Shown piece by piece: positions 52,352 through 61,954 of a stretch of DNA of 64,000 nucleotides. This DNA is from Hymenobacter lapidiphilus (GTDB taxonomy: Bacteria; Bacteroidota; Bacteroidia; Cytophagales; Hymenobacteraceae), in assembly GCF_003417065.2 (NCBI RefSeq), contig NZ_QVLT01000002.1:1-64000 (forward strand), given 5' to 3'. The notes beneath the pieces were generated by a model. It searched no databases. It worked only from the letters and a program-made list of their open reading frames with translations, and was not told the DNA's origin. Each line of letters opens with the position of its first letter. The first letter of the stretch is position 1. A program made the position numbers and the translations under genes.

Positions 52352-55300
52352 ATGCGTAAGTTTTTTATCGGCCTCGGGATTTTCCTGGTGGTGGTCGTGG
52401 CCTTCCTGGCCCTGGCCCCGCTGCTGTTCAAAGATAAAATTAAAGCCGCCTTCGATAAGCAGCTCGCCCAGCGGGTGCGGGCCGAGGTGCAGTACGACCC
52501 GGCCAACGTCGACGTGACGCTGCTGAGCACTTTCCCCGACCTGGCCCTGCGCATCAGCCAACTACGCATCATCGGCCAGGATTCGTTTGCCCGCGACACG
52601 CTGGCCTACCTGCCCCAGACGCGCATCGGCCTGAACCTGATGAGCGTTATCAGCGGCGACCAAATAAAAATCAAGGACATCACCCTCGAAGAGCCCGACA
52701 TTAATATAAAGGTGCTCAAAAGCGGCCGCGCCAACTGGGACATCTTCGTGTCCGACTCGGCTGCCGCTACCAAGGGGCAGGACACCACGGCGGTTAGCCT
52801 GGCCATTAAGGGCTGGCAGATCAACAAGGGCCGCCTGCGCTACGACGACCGCAGCATCCCGTTCGGGATGGAGCTGCGCGGCATTGAGCACACCGGCTCG
52901 GGCGACTTCGAGCAGAACATCTTCGATATGGTGAGCCAGACCACAGCGCAGTCGGCCTCGCTGAGCTACGACGGCGTGCAGTACGTGAGCAACAAGAAGC
53001 TCGACGCCGACGTGACGATGGCCATGAACCTGGAGAAGATGCTCTTCACCTTCAAGGATAATAAGGTGAAGCTGAACGATTTCCCGGCCACTTTCCAGGG
53101 CACCATCGGTCTGCCCAACGCCACTGATATTGTGTACGACCTCACCTTTAAGGCGCTGGAAACTGATTTCAAGAACATCCTGAGTCTGGTGCCGGGTGCG
53201 TATACCGAGCAGTTCAAGGATATTAAGGCCGATGGTAAGGTGGCTTTCGACGGGTACTTTAAGGGTGTGCAGAACGACCTGCAGATGCCCGGCTACGGCG
53301 TAAACCTGCAGATCAAGGACGGCAGCTTCCAGTACCCGGCCCTGCCCGAGCGCGCCCGCAACATCAACGTGGATATGGTGGTGGATAACCCTTCGGGCTT
53401 CACCAACAACGTGAAGGTGAACGTGAAGCAGTTTCACCTGGACCTGGGCAAGAACCCGATTGACGGCAACGTGGCCATCGATGGGCTGGCCCCGATGAAG
53501 GTGGATGGCCGCGTGAAAGCCAACGTGGACCTAGCCGAAATGATGAAGGTGTATCCGGTGAAGGATTTGCTGTTGCGCGGCAAGCTGTTCGTGGATGCCA
53601 CCGCCAAGGGCGTGTATTCGGCTACCCAAATGCCGGTGATTCAGGCCAAAATGAACCTGACCAACGGCTACGTGAAGAGCAAGCAGTTTCCGGCCCCGAT
53701 TGAAAACCTGACCCTGACCGGCACCGTGACCAACCCCACCGGCCAGCTCAACGATACCAAAGTCAATATCCCACAGTTCAAAATGCTGCTCGACGGTGAG
53801 CCGCTGGAAGGCCGCGTGGCCACCCAGGGCGTGGATAAGCTGGCTTTTGACACCGACGTGAAGGGCACAGTGGACCTCACCAAGCTCACCAAAATATTCC
53901 CGCTCGAAGGCATGACGGTGGCGGGCCGTCTGAGCGGCAACGTGGCCGCCAAGGGCAACATGGCCGATATTGAGGCCGGCCGCTACCAGTCGGTGGTTGC
54001 TTTGGGTACGGTGAATGCCCGCAACATTGATTACAAAAGCCCCGATTTTCCGCAGGGCATGAAGGTGAGCCAGGCCACGGCTACGTTCAACAACGACCAG
54101 ATTGTGCTGCGCGACATGCAGGGCTTCGTGGGCTCGTCGGACGTGGCGGCCTCGGGTACCATCAGCAACTACCTGGGCTACCTGTTCGTGCCCGGCCAGC
54201 CGTTGCGCGGCGACCTGACGGTGAACTCGCGCCGCTTTAATCTGAACGAGTGGATGGTAGACGAGGTAAGTGCCAAGCCCACCGCCGGCGCCAAGGCCGC
54301 CACCAAAGCTCCCGCCGCCACCACCCAGGCCGACGGTGTACTCCAGATTCCGAAGGAGTTCGACCTGACGATGAACACCACCGCAGGCCAGGTGCTGTAT
54401 GACAACCTGAAGCTGAACGACGTGAAAGGCACCGTGACGGTGCGCAACCAGGTGGCCACGCTGCGCAACCTCACCTTCAACACGCTTGGCGGCAGCTTCG
54501 CCACCAACGGCTCGTACAGCAGCCAGAACCTGGCGCACCCCAAGTTCGATTTCGGGCTGAACGTGAAGGAGCTGAACTTCCAGCAGGCCTTTTCCGCCTT
54601 CAACTCGATTAAAAAGCTGGTGCCGCTGGCGGCCAACCTGGAAGGCATCTTCTCGACCAACTTCAACGTGAGCGGCGAAATGGGCCCCGACATGATGCCC
54701 CGCTACAGCACCCTCACCGGCAAGGGCGTGTTCGATATTGTGCGGGCGGCCGTGACCAGCTCGCCGGTGCTGGCCAAAATCAGCAACCTCACGCAGCTGC
54801 AGGAGTTGAAGAACTTTGTGGTAACCAACAAGGATGTGGCGGCCGAAATCATCAATGGCAACTTCGTGGTGAAGCCGTTTGATTTGAACGTAGGCCAGAT
54901 TAAGATGACGGTGGGCGGCTCAAACAACATCGACGGCGGCGGGCTGGAGTACGTGGCGGCCCTCAATGTGCCCACGGGCCAAGTCGGCACCGCGCTCAGC
55001 AGCCAGCTCACCCGCCTGACAGGCGTATCGAACCTCAAGGGTACCGAGCGCGTGACGCTAGGCCTCACCATTGGCGGCACCATAACCAACCCCCAAGTGA
55101 AGCTGAGCAGTGGCAGCGTGAAGGGCCAGGCCAAGGACATTGCCAAGGAGCTGGTTAGCGGCATTGTGCAAAGCAAGCTCGACGACTCCAAGGCCGGGCT
55201 GGCCGCCAAACTGCTGCTTTCCCAGGACAGCCTCAAAAAAGAGGCCCTGGTAAAGCGCCAGGAACTGGAGGCCCGCGCCCAGCTGGAACTGGAGAAACGT

Positions 55301-55468
55301 CGCCTCGAAGCCGAAGCCAGGCTGCGCGAACAGGCTAAGAAAGGGCTTAACAGCCTTTTCGGGAAGCCGAAGCCGGCTCCGGCCCCCGCGCCTACTCCCG
55401 CGCCGGCTCCTACGCCCAAGCCGGCCGAACCCAAAGCCCCGGCCGATACGGCCAAGGCCGGCAGTTAA
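52352..55468 (+). CDS. AsmA family protein
   Basis: 1038 aa. A single N-terminal membrane helix (about 4-24) is followed by an AsmA N-terminal domain and a very long repetitive beta-rich groove, with an AsmA-like C-terminal segment at about 820-960 (KGVFDIVRAAVTSSPVLAKISNLTQ; GNFVVKPFDLNVGQIKMTVGG). A coiled, charged region (KRQELEARAQLELEKRRLEAEARL) and a Pro/Ala-rich tail end it. AsmA-like proteins are bridge-type lipid carriers between inner and outer membranes. The start ATG 52352 follows a 51-codon spurious extension. Confidence 0.88.
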   Translation: MRKFFIGLGIFLVVVVAFLALAPLLFKDKIKAAFDKQLAQRVRAEVQYDPANVDVTLLSTFPDLALRISQLRIIGQDSFARDTLAYLPQTRIGLNLMSVISGDQIKIKDITLEEPDINIKVLKSGRANWDIFVSDSAAATKGQDTTAVSLAIKGWQINKGRLRYDDRSIPFGMELRGIEHTGSGDFEQNIFDMVSQTTAQSASLSYDGVQYVSNKKLDADVTMAMNLEKMLFTFKDNKVKLNDFPATFQGTIGLPNATDIVYDLTFKALETDFKNILSLVPGAYTEQFKDIKADGKVAFDGYFKGVQNDLQMPGYGVNLQIKDGSFQYPALPERARNINVDMVVDNPSGFTNNVKVNVKQFHLDLGKNPIDGNVAIDGLAPMKVDGRVKANVDLAEMMKVYPVKDLLLRGKLFVDATAKGVYSATQMPVIQAKMNLTNGYVKSKQFPAPIENLTLTGTVTNPTGQLNDTKVNIPQFKMLLDGEPLEGRVATQGVDKLAFDTDVKGTVDLTKLTKIFPLEGMTVAGRLSGNVAAKGNMADIEAGRYQSVVALGTVNARNIDYKSPDFPQGMKVSQATATFNNDQIVLRDMQGFVGSSDVAASGTISNYLGYLFVPGQPLRGDLTVNSRRFNLNEWMVDEVSAKPTAGAKAATKAPAATTQADGVLQIPKEFDLTMNTTAGQVLYDNLKLNDVKGTVTVRNQVATLRNLTFNTLGGSFATNGSYSSQNLAHPKFDFGLNVKELNFQQAFSAFNSIKKLVPLAANLEGIFSTNFNVSGEMGPDMMPRYSTLTGKGVFDIVRAAVTSSPVLAKISNLTQLQELKNFVVTNKDVAAEIINGNFVVKPFDLNVGQIKMTVGGSNNIDGGGLEYVAALNVPTGQVGTALSSQLTRLTGVSNLKGTERVTLGLTIGGTITNPQVKLSSGSVKGQAKDIAKELVSGIVQSKLDDSKAGLAAKLLLSQDSLKKEALVKRQELEARAQLELEKRRLEAEARLREQAKKGLNSLFGKPKPAPAPAPTPAPAPTPKPAEPKAPADTAKAGS

Positions 55469-55580
55469 TTCGGGCTATCTGATAGAAGTGCAAACTTTGG
55501 TTACATTGTTGCAAGGCCGCAATAACTAGCCTGTGTAGGCATAGACCAACGCCATCTGTTTCATCTTTTTCTTTCCTGCC

Positions 55581-56435
55581 ATGCTGTTTAAACGCACTTT
55601 GTTATATGCCCTCGTGGCTGCGCCGCTGGCGCTGGCCTCTTGTAGCGACAACGATAAAGCGGACAATGCGCTATCTACCGGTACCCTCGAAGTGCGCCTG
55701 ACGGATGCGCCCGGCGACTTTCGGGCGGTAATACTCGATGTGCGCCAGATTGAGATTCATCTGAAGGAGGAAGGCAACCCCGATGGCTGGCAGCTGCTGC
55801 CTTTCCAGGCCCAGCCCATCAACGTGCTGGAGTACGTAAACGGCCGCTCGGCGCTACTGGTAAGCTCCGATTTCGATCCGGGTAATCTGCGTGAAATCCG
55901 CCTGATTCTCGGCCCCGACAGCTACGTAACCGGCCGCGACGGCCAGCGCTACGAGCTGAAAACGCCCAGCGGCCAGTCGTCGGGCGTGAAGCTCAAGCTC
56001 AGCAAGAAGGACCTGTATCAGCAAAGCAGTAACTACCAGCTCCTGCTCGATTTCGACGTGGCCAAATCCATTGTGGAGCGCGGCAACTGGAAGCCCGGCA
56101 ACGACAAAAAGGAGCGCTACCTGCTCAAGCCCGTGATTCGGGTAGTGGCCCAGGATATTCGCGGCGGCCTGCGCGGCACCGTAACCCCGGCCGCGGCGCT
56201 GCCCCAGGTGCTGGCCATCCGCTCGTCCATCACGCCCGCCGACACGTTCAGCACCTCCGCCGACGCGGCCGGAGCCTTCCAGCTGGGCGCCCTGCCCTCG
56301 GGCACCTACCGGGTCGAGTTCTTCCCCACTACTACCGCGCCGGCCAACCAGGGCAGCTACAAGCAGGTTACCCGTACCGGCATCACCGTAACCAACGACC
56401 AGCTGACGGACATCGGCAGCACCCCGCTGCAGTAA
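55581..56435 (+). CDS. DUF4382-domain lipoprotein
   Basis: 284 aa. The lipobox LALASC (Cys21) precedes a DUF4382 domain (about 35-190): LEVRLTDAPGDFRAVILDVRQIEIHL, VLEYVNGRSALLVSSDFDPGNLREIRLILG, and LLLDFDVAKSIVE. A C-terminal carboxypeptidase-regulatory-like domain (about 195-284; RGTVTPAAAL, FQLGALPSGTYRVEF) follows. Function unknown; it is exposed at the cell envelope. A strong terminator lies directly after the stop. Confidence 0.87.
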   Translation: MLFKRTLLYALVAAPLALASCSDNDKADNALSTGTLEVRLTDAPGDFRAVILDVRQIEIHLKEEGNPDGWQLLPFQAQPINVLEYVNGRSALLVSSDFDPGNLREIRLILGPDSYVTGRDGQRYELKTPSGQSSGVKLKLSKKDLYQQSSNYQLLLDFDVAKSIVERGNWKPGNDKKERYLLKPVIRVVAQDIRGGLRGTVTPAAALPQVLAIRSSITPADTFSTSADAAGAFQLGALPSGTYRVEFFPTTTAPANQGSYKQVTRTGITVTNDQLTDIGSTPLQ

Positions 56436-56464
56436 GCCTGCCTCGGACTAACCTGATTGCCCAG

Positions 56465-56509
56465 AATAAGCGCGCCCCCTGCCGGTTTGGTAGGGGGCGC
56501 GCTTATTTT
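56465..56509 (+). terminator. rho-independent terminator
   Basis: A perfect 16-bp GC-rich stem (AATAAGCGCGCCCCCT with its complement, 56465-56480 and 56492-56507), 11-base loop and T4 on the plus strand, 29 bases after the DUF4382 stop. Confidence 0.85.
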
Positions 56510-56551
56510 AGTGGCGTCAGTCGGCGGCCCTCATCCGACCCCATATACAAT

Positions 56552-57208
56552 ATGAACAAGCCTGTATTTTATCTGATACCGGGGCTGGGAGCCGACGAGC
56601 GGGTGTTTCAGCGGCTGCAGCCGCTGCTGCGCGCAGCCAGCCAGGTGCTGCCCTGGCTGCCGCCCGAGTCGGCCCACGAGCCGCTGCCGCACTACGCGGC
56701 CCGGATGGCGGAGGCTATTCCAGTCGGGGCGACGGGCTGGCTGGTATGCGTATCGTTTGGCGGAGTGGTGGCACTGGAAATGCAGCGGCTGCGGCCAGGG
56801 TTGCGGCCGGTGCTCATCAGCAGCCTGCCCGATGCCCAGAGTCTGCCGTTGCTGCTGCGGTTGGTGCGGGCCTCGGGGCTATACGGGCTGGTGCCGCCGC
56901 AGTGGCTGAAGCTATTTCCAAGGGCCGGGCAGCTGTATTTCGGGGTGCGCAACGGGGCCGAGTACCAGCTGTTCCGGCGCATCCTCCTCGATATGGAGCC
57001 GCGCTACACTCGCTGGGCCATCAACAGCCTGCTGCACTGGAATAGCACCGGCGTGGCGCCCGCCGTGCAGCTGCTGGGCACCCGCGACCGGGTGTTTCCG
57101 CCCGGCAACCGCCCCATCGACCACCTCATTCAAGGCGGCGGCCACTTCATGGTGCTCAGCCACGCCCCCGAGATTGCTGGAATTCTGAACGGGCTGGATT
57201 TGGGGTGA
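56552..57208 (+). CDS. alpha/beta hydrolase family protein
   Basis: 218 aa. The strand-turn YLIPGLGADERVFQRL is typical of the family. The nucleophile elbow reads LVCVSFGGVVAL with Ser68; its first Gly is Cys66 instead of the usual Gly of GxSxG. Likely catalytic Asp lies in LGTRDRVFPPG and His in GGGHFMVLSH. So the triad is probably intact, with an atypical elbow. Substrate unknown; cytoplasmic. No partner gene is evident. Confidence 0.82.
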   Translation: MNKPVFYLIPGLGADERVFQRLQPLLRAASQVLPWLPPESAHEPLPHYAARMAEAIPVGATGWLVCVSFGGVVALEMQRLRPGLRPVLISSLPDAQSLPLLLRLVRASGLYGLVPPQWLKLFPRAGQLYFGVRNGAEYQLFRRILLDMEPRYTRWAINSLLHWNSTGVAPAVQLLGTRDRVFPPGNRPIDHLIQGGGHFMVLSHAPEIAGILNGLDLG

Positions 57209-57236
57209 CTGGGTGAGGAGTTGAAGGGGAAACCGC

Positions 57237-57330
57237 CTGTCATCCTGAGCGAGCGAAGGACCTAAACAGAAGCTGACTTAACGTGTGGGTTGTCTTCTGT
57301 AGAGATCCTTCGCTCCGCTCAGGATGACAG
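57237..57330. repeat. inverted-repeat element, CATCCTGAGCG variant
   Basis: Arms CTGTCATCCTGAGCG... and CGCTCAGGATGACAG (57237-57330) pair over about 28 bases around a 40-base loop. It is a variant of the CATGCTGAGCG type without AGAACG termini. A -7-like TATCTTTA (57331-57338) directly follows, near the cyclase gene. Confidence 0.7.
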
Positions 57331-57364
57331 TATCTTTACCCCACCACTTCATCACCCCAAACTC

Positions 57365-58135
57365 ATGCTTGCCACCTACCCGCACCACGGCCGCACGTTC
57401 AGCTTCGACCCCAATGCCCCGCTGGATATTTCGCTGCCGCTGGCGCCGGGCGAGGGGCAGGTGAGCTGCTTCTGGGCCGAGCCGGTGCAGTTTGAGGTGA
57501 TTCGGGTGGGGGATTACGTGGGCAGCGTGGCGGCGGGTGGCAGCACCAACTACCAGCGCGTGCACGTTACGCCCCACGGCAACGGTACGCATACCGAGTG
57601 CTACGGCCACATTTCGGCCGCGCCCGAGGCCACGCTCAACCGCTGCCTGCGCCGGTTTATGTTCGTGGCCCGGCTGGTATCGGTGCAGCCGCGGCCCCAG
57701 CCCAACGGCGACGAGGTGGTGATGCTGGCCGACGTGCGCCGCGAGCTGGAAAGTGGCCCCGATGCTGCCGTGCGCCCTGAAGCCCTGGTGCTACGCACGT
57801 TGCCCAACCACCGCGCCAAGCGCACCCGGCAGTACTCGGGCACCAACCCCACTTACCTCGAACCCGCGCTGGCCGAGTACCTGGCCCAGCACCACATCGA
57901 GCACCTGCTGCTGGATTTGCCCAGCGTCGACCGCGAAGAGGATGGGGGCGAGCTGCTGTCCCATCACGCGTTCTGGCAATACCCGCATGCTACCCGCCAG
58001 CAGGCTACTATTACCGAACTGATTTTCGTGCCCGATGCCGTTGAAGATGGCCTTTACCTGCTCAACCTGCAGATAACCAGCCTGGAGCTGGATGCCAGCC
58101 CCAGCAAGCCGGTGTTGTATGCATTGGGAGCGTAA
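57365..58135 (+). CDS. cyclase family protein (kynurenine formamidase-like)
   Basis: 256 aa. The metal-binding motif HGNGTHTECYGHI (His71, Gly-Thr-His76, Glu78, His82) corresponds to the HxGTHxDxxxH signature of the cyclase/kynurenine-formamidase family, with Glu in place of the usual Asp. Upstream, PLDISLPL and later DLPSVDREEDGGELLSHHAFW are also conserved. It probably hydrolyses an amide, as in tryptophan degradation, but other substrates are possible. The open frame begins 25 codons upstream in a repeat; ATG 57365 is used. Confidence 0.85.
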   Translation: MLATYPHHGRTFSFDPNAPLDISLPLAPGEGQVSCFWAEPVQFEVIRVGDYVGSVAAGGSTNYQRVHVTPHGNGTHTECYGHISAAPEATLNRCLRRFMFVARLVSVQPRPQPNGDEVVMLADVRRELESGPDAAVRPEALVLRTLPNHRAKRTRQYSGTNPTYLEPALAEYLAQHHIEHLLLDLPSVDREEDGGELLSHHAFWQYPHATRQQATITELIFVPDAVEDGLYLLNLQITSLELDASPSKPVLYALGA

Positions 58136-58136
58136 T

Positions 58137-58200
58137 AGAACGACGTAGGGGCGGGGCTTGCCCCCGCCCGCCATTGAACGGTGGCGTGCGGGTCGTTCTT
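58137..58200. repeat. inverted-repeat element, GTAGGGGCGGGG type (short copy)
   Basis: AGAACGACGTAGGGGCGGGG at the left and GTCGTTCT at the right end (58193-58200) pair at the termini; an inner GC-rich stem lies between. The right end overlaps the TAA of the DUF5686 gene (58199-58201). Related to the 44593-44690 element. Confidence 0.65.
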
Positions 58201-60706
58201 ACAGGCTGAATTTCAGACTGAGCTTTACCCCGAACGTGCGGGCGTCGGGGCGGTTGCGGTAGGTGAGGCGGTGCAGGAAGTCGACCCGCACGATTTTAAA
58301 AATGTTCTCGATGCCGTAGCCCACCTCGGCATAGGGCAGGCGGCCCAGCGACTGGAAGGTCGGTAGCGGCTCGCCGGTAACCGGGTCGTTGGTGGGGATG
58401 ATGTTGCGGTTAGCCTCACTGACGCTGCCCCAAAGCAGGTTAGTAGTAGCTACCAGCCGCCAGTTGAGCTGCTTAATGGCGGGCACCGAGTTGGTGAGGA
58501 AGCCGCCAAATTCGTGCTCGACCTGCACGGCGGCATATCGGTCGCTCACGAACTCGAAAAACCGCATCAGGTTAAACGCGCCGGGGTTGTAGAACGGCGA
58601 CTGGTTGCCCAGGTGGCTCTTGAGCACCGGATACGGCACGGTGCTCGGGACGTAGCCGGCATCAATGCGGTAGGTGGTGCGGCCCAGTTGGCCCAGGCGC
58701 AGGCTGTGGTCGATGAGCAGGTTGAACTTCTGGTAGCGGAAATCGGAGCCCAGCAGGTTGTTGAGGCCCAGCGTGTAGCGCACCGTGAACACCGGCCAGC
58801 GCTTGAGGCCCACGGCCGTGCGGCGGTTCTGGTTGTTGGCCACCAGCACCTCGTCGCGGGCGTAGCGCGACTCCAGTATCACCTCCGAGAGCGTAAAATC
58901 GGAGGTGGTGGGACTGCCCGGGCGGGCCTCTTGGGTGTAGTAGAGGAAGGGGTAGAGCGGCTGGAACTGCTGGCGGCGCAGCATCACGCGCTGGGTAAAG
59001 CCGCGAAACAAATCGGACTGCACCGACACGCTGGTTAAGTCGCGCAGCAGCGGCCGGCTGTTGCTGATGTCGCCCAGTCGGGCTGCGGCCTCGAACAGCG
59101 GGTTTTCGAGGGCGTAGTCGTTATCGAGCAGCGCCACCTGGTCGATGTCGTGGCGGTGCTCGAAGTTGGCCACCGTCCAGTGTCGGCGGTCGATGATGCG
59201 CTGGGCCCGCAGGCCGTACTTGAAGCGGCCGTCCTGGGTCCCGTAGGCCAAGTACGGCCGCAGCTGCCAGTCGCGGCTCCACTCGGTGGAGGTGCGGAAG
59301 CCCAGGCGCAGGCGCAGGCCCTCGATGTTGTTGTAGCCGACCGTGGCCAGAATCGGTCCCAGATCAACCTTACCCAGCGGATAGTAGCCGTTCACCACAA
59401 TATCGGCCAGCTCCATCACCGAGCGCACGGCCGGCAGCTGGCGCACGGTATCGAGCACAACCAGCGTGAGCTGCTCCTGGCGGCTGAGCGAGTCGGGCCG
59501 GTTGGCGGCGAAGTAGCCCGGCGGCACGTCGTAGGCGTCGGCGGCTACCTCCAGGGGCTTGTCGTAGAAAGCCAGCGGCCGGGCCTGGTTCACCTGAAAA
59601 TTGGAGTACACCGTGCTGATGCGGGCCAGTACGCCGGTGCTGCCCTTGGTGGGCCGGATGCCGATAACGAAGCGGGTGACGGTGGGCAGCCAGGGCCCGG
59701 CCTCGGTGGGGGCCAGCTCCTGGCGCACGGCAATCTGCTCGATGAAGTTGAGGTTGGCCTGGGTGCTGACTTCCACATCGAGCTTGCGCAGCGCGTAGGT
59801 GTCGGTGGTTATCCAGATAGTGCCCTTAAAGGCCAGATCCTGGGGGCGGCGGGGCGTTACCTTCAGTTGGTAGCAGTAGTCGTCGCCGACCATAAGCGAA
59901 TCCTGCAGCTCGTACTCGTAGGAAAACTTCCAGCCCTCGGCAATGGGCGAGATGAAGTCCTTGCCCACAATCCGAATCCAGTTGCGGTAAAAGTCCCAGT
60001 CCTGAAACGAGGAGCCCATAATCTGCGACACCACCGAGCCCTCGCGGGGAGCCGCGCCGTGCATCTGGGTTTTGCTCACTTCCTCGCGCTGGCGCAGCGG
60101 GTTGTTGTTCTGGTAGTAGTGCGAGAGGACTTCGGAGGCGAAGATGGGCACGACAGGCCGGCCATTCGCGTCGCGCTCCAGGCCCAGCGTATCGGCCACG
60201 GCCGTAATCTGGCGCAGCAGCTTGCGGCGGCTCAGCTGGTCGGGCAGGTTGTTGATGAGCAGCTCGTTGCGGGCGTAGCTGTCGTAGTCGTAGGCCGTAA
60301 GCTCGGTTTTCTGGTTGCGGCGGCGGTTGGCATCTACCCGGCGCATGATGCGGTAGGCCGGGTTCTCGTAGGGCCGCACCACCACCTCGCCCAACGACAC
60401 GCTGCCGCTGCCGAGCACAAAGTTGAGCGTCTGGCGGGCGGCGCTGGTAATGGCTTTCCCAACCGGTGCAAAGCCAATGGCCGAGGCCGTCAGCGTGTCT
60501 GCTGCGCCCGTTAGGGTAAACTGGTAGCGCCCGTTTTCATCGGCGGTGGCGCCCTGGCTGGTACCGCGCACAAACACCGAAGCAAAGGGCACGGGCTGGC
60601 CGCTGGTTTCGGTAATGCGCCCACTGAAGCTGATGCGCTGGGCCCAGCACGCCGGCCCCATCAGAAGCAGGAGCAGCAGCAAAACGGGCGGAATGACAAA
60701 GCGCAT
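58199..60706 (-). CDS. DUF5686 outer-membrane protein with N-terminal carboxypeptidase-like domain
   Basis: 835 aa. The signal peptide (VLLLLLLLMGPACWAQ, about residue 22) precedes a carboxypeptidase-D regulatory-like domain (about 24-105: ISFSGRITETSGQPVPFASVFVRGTSQGATADENGRYQF), a linker (VVVRPYENPAYRIMRRV) and a large DUF5686 region to the C-terminus that ends KLSLKFSL, a beta-barrel-like terminal strand. It is probably an outer-membrane barrel of unknown role, common in Bacteroidota. Its stop codon lies in a repeat. Confidence 0.88.
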   Translation of the reverse strand: MRFVIPPVLLLLLLLMGPACWAQRISFSGRITETSGQPVPFASVFVRGTSQGATADENGRYQFTLTGAADTLTASAIGFAPVGKAITSAARQTLNFVLGSGSVSLGEVVVRPYENPAYRIMRRVDANRRRNQKTELTAYDYDSYARNELLINNLPDQLSRRKLLRQITAVADTLGLERDANGRPVVPIFASEVLSHYYQNNNPLRQREEVSKTQMHGAAPREGSVVSQIMGSSFQDWDFYRNWIRIVGKDFISPIAEGWKFSYEYELQDSLMVGDDYCYQLKVTPRRPQDLAFKGTIWITTDTYALRKLDVEVSTQANLNFIEQIAVRQELAPTEAGPWLPTVTRFVIGIRPTKGSTGVLARISTVYSNFQVNQARPLAFYDKPLEVAADAYDVPPGYFAANRPDSLSRQEQLTLVVLDTVRQLPAVRSVMELADIVVNGYYPLGKVDLGPILATVGYNNIEGLRLRLGFRTSTEWSRDWQLRPYLAYGTQDGRFKYGLRAQRIIDRRHWTVANFEHRHDIDQVALLDNDYALENPLFEAAARLGDISNSRPLLRDLTSVSVQSDLFRGFTQRVMLRRQQFQPLYPFLYYTQEARPGSPTTSDFTLSEVILESRYARDEVLVANNQNRRTAVGLKRWPVFTVRYTLGLNNLLGSDFRYQKFNLLIDHSLRLGQLGRTTYRIDAGYVPSTVPYPVLKSHLGNQSPFYNPGAFNLMRFFEFVSDRYAAVQVEHEFGGFLTNSVPAIKQLNWRLVATTNLLWGSVSEANRNIIPTNDPVTGEPLPTFQSLGRLPYAEVGYGIENIFKIVRVDFLHRLTYRNRPDARTFGVKLSLKFSL

Positions 60707-60815
60707 AAACAGGCAGGCAACGAAACAGCTGGCCCCGGATAAGGCTAGCCGCAGTAAGATAGGTTCCCTGGCCGGGAAAACCCAACCCGCCCCGGCGAGT
60801 ACTGGGAGCCGTGGC

Positions 60816-61771
60816 CTATCTGGGGCACTCCTCCCGCGTAAGGGTTTCGTTGATGCTGATGGCGGCGGCGCTACCCTCGGCGGCGGCCAGCAGGGCCTGC
60901 TGGGTGCCGGGCGTGTTGTCGCCGGCCGCGTACAGGCCGGGCACCGTGGTTTGCTGCTGCTTGCTCACCCAAACGGCCCCTTTGGCATTGAGCCGGCAGC
61001 CCATTTCTTCGGCCAGCCCACTACGCTGATGCTGGTGGGCATGAATGAATAGCGCCTTGCGCGCTAGCGGCTCGCCCGACTCGAACACGAGGTGGCGCAG
61101 CTCGCCGTTGGCCGTGCCCTCGAGGCGGGCCAGCGGCTCTTCGCGCACGGCAATGCCCTGGCGGCGCAGGCGGCGGCGGGCGTTTTGGGTCAGGTTGGCC
61201 GCGTCCTCTACGCACGCCACCACATCGGTGCTCCAGCGGCTCACCAGCAGCGCCAGCCCGGTTACCAGCTTAGCCCGCCCATACACGGCCAGCGGCTGGT
61301 CGCGGTGTTCCCAGCCGTGGCAGTAGGGGCAGTGCAGCACCCCGCTTCCCCACAGCTCGCGCATACCCGGCAGCGGCGGTAGCTCGTCTTCAACGCCGGT
61401 AGCCAGCAGCACCTTGCGGGCCGTGCGGGTGCTGCGGTGGCCGGTCGGCGCCTCCAGCGTCAGCTCGAAATGCTTGCCGCACCGCACTAGGCCCACCACT
61501 TTCGCTTCCTTTATTTCCACCGACTTATAGGTTTCCAGCTCGGCCCGGCCCAGGCTCAGGAGCTTAGCGGGCGGGGTGCCGTCGCGGGTGAAGAAGCCTG
61601 CACGGCCGGTGAGGGCGTGTTGCGGGGCGGCCCGCCATCGAGCACCAGCACCCGGCGCAGGCAGCGGCCCAGCACCAGCGCGGCGCTCAGCCCGGCACTG
61701 CCGGCCCCCACAACGGCCACATCGACATCGGTAGGCACCCGGCCGGGTACGGAGCGGCAAGCAGAAGGCAT
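60816..61771 (-). pseudogene. NAD(P)/FAD-dependent oxidoreductase (thioredoxin reductase-like), frameshifted
   Basis: The N-terminal half (start ATG 61769-61771) reads DVAVVGAGSAGLSAALVLGRCLRRVLVLDGGPPRN, the FAD-binding motif. At about 61610-61625 the frame changes, and the remaining protein continues in another frame with ALTGRAGFFTRDGTPPAKLL, GVLHCPYCHGWEHRDQPLAVYG (redox-like CxxC), a NAD(P) region and GLYAAGDNTPGTQQALLAAAEGSAAA. In relatives the sequence after GGPPRN passes smoothly to HA...GFxTRDG, so a small indel is present. Both halves are otherwise well conserved. The gene is either recently inactivated or carries a sequence error. Confidence 0.82.
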
Positions 61772-61891
61772 AAGACAGGCTGGTGATGATGCGAACAGGA
61801 GAAACGCGCGAGCAGCCAGTATGGCTGGGAAACCTATACCCCTAAAGCGGCCGGCTGGTTGTGGGGGGGGGGGCAGCACGCGGTAGTCCAA

Positions 61892-61934
61892 AAAGCAAGC
61901 GTCCCCCCGCCGGGTGGCGGGAGGACGCTTGCTT
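61892..61934 (-). terminator. rho-independent terminator
   Basis: A GC-rich stem (AAGCAAGCGTCC-c-CCCGCC with GGCGGGAGGACGCTTGCTT, one bulge), GGGT loop and T4 on the minus strand, 20 bases past the stop of the T9SS cargo gene. Confidence 0.8.
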
Positions 61935-61954
61935 ACTAAATAATCAGCGAGTGA

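Noticed and set aside
57290..57364. N-terminal extension of the cyclase gene
   Set aside because: The sequence EILRSAQDD is a translated repeat arm; ATG 57365 gives the family start.
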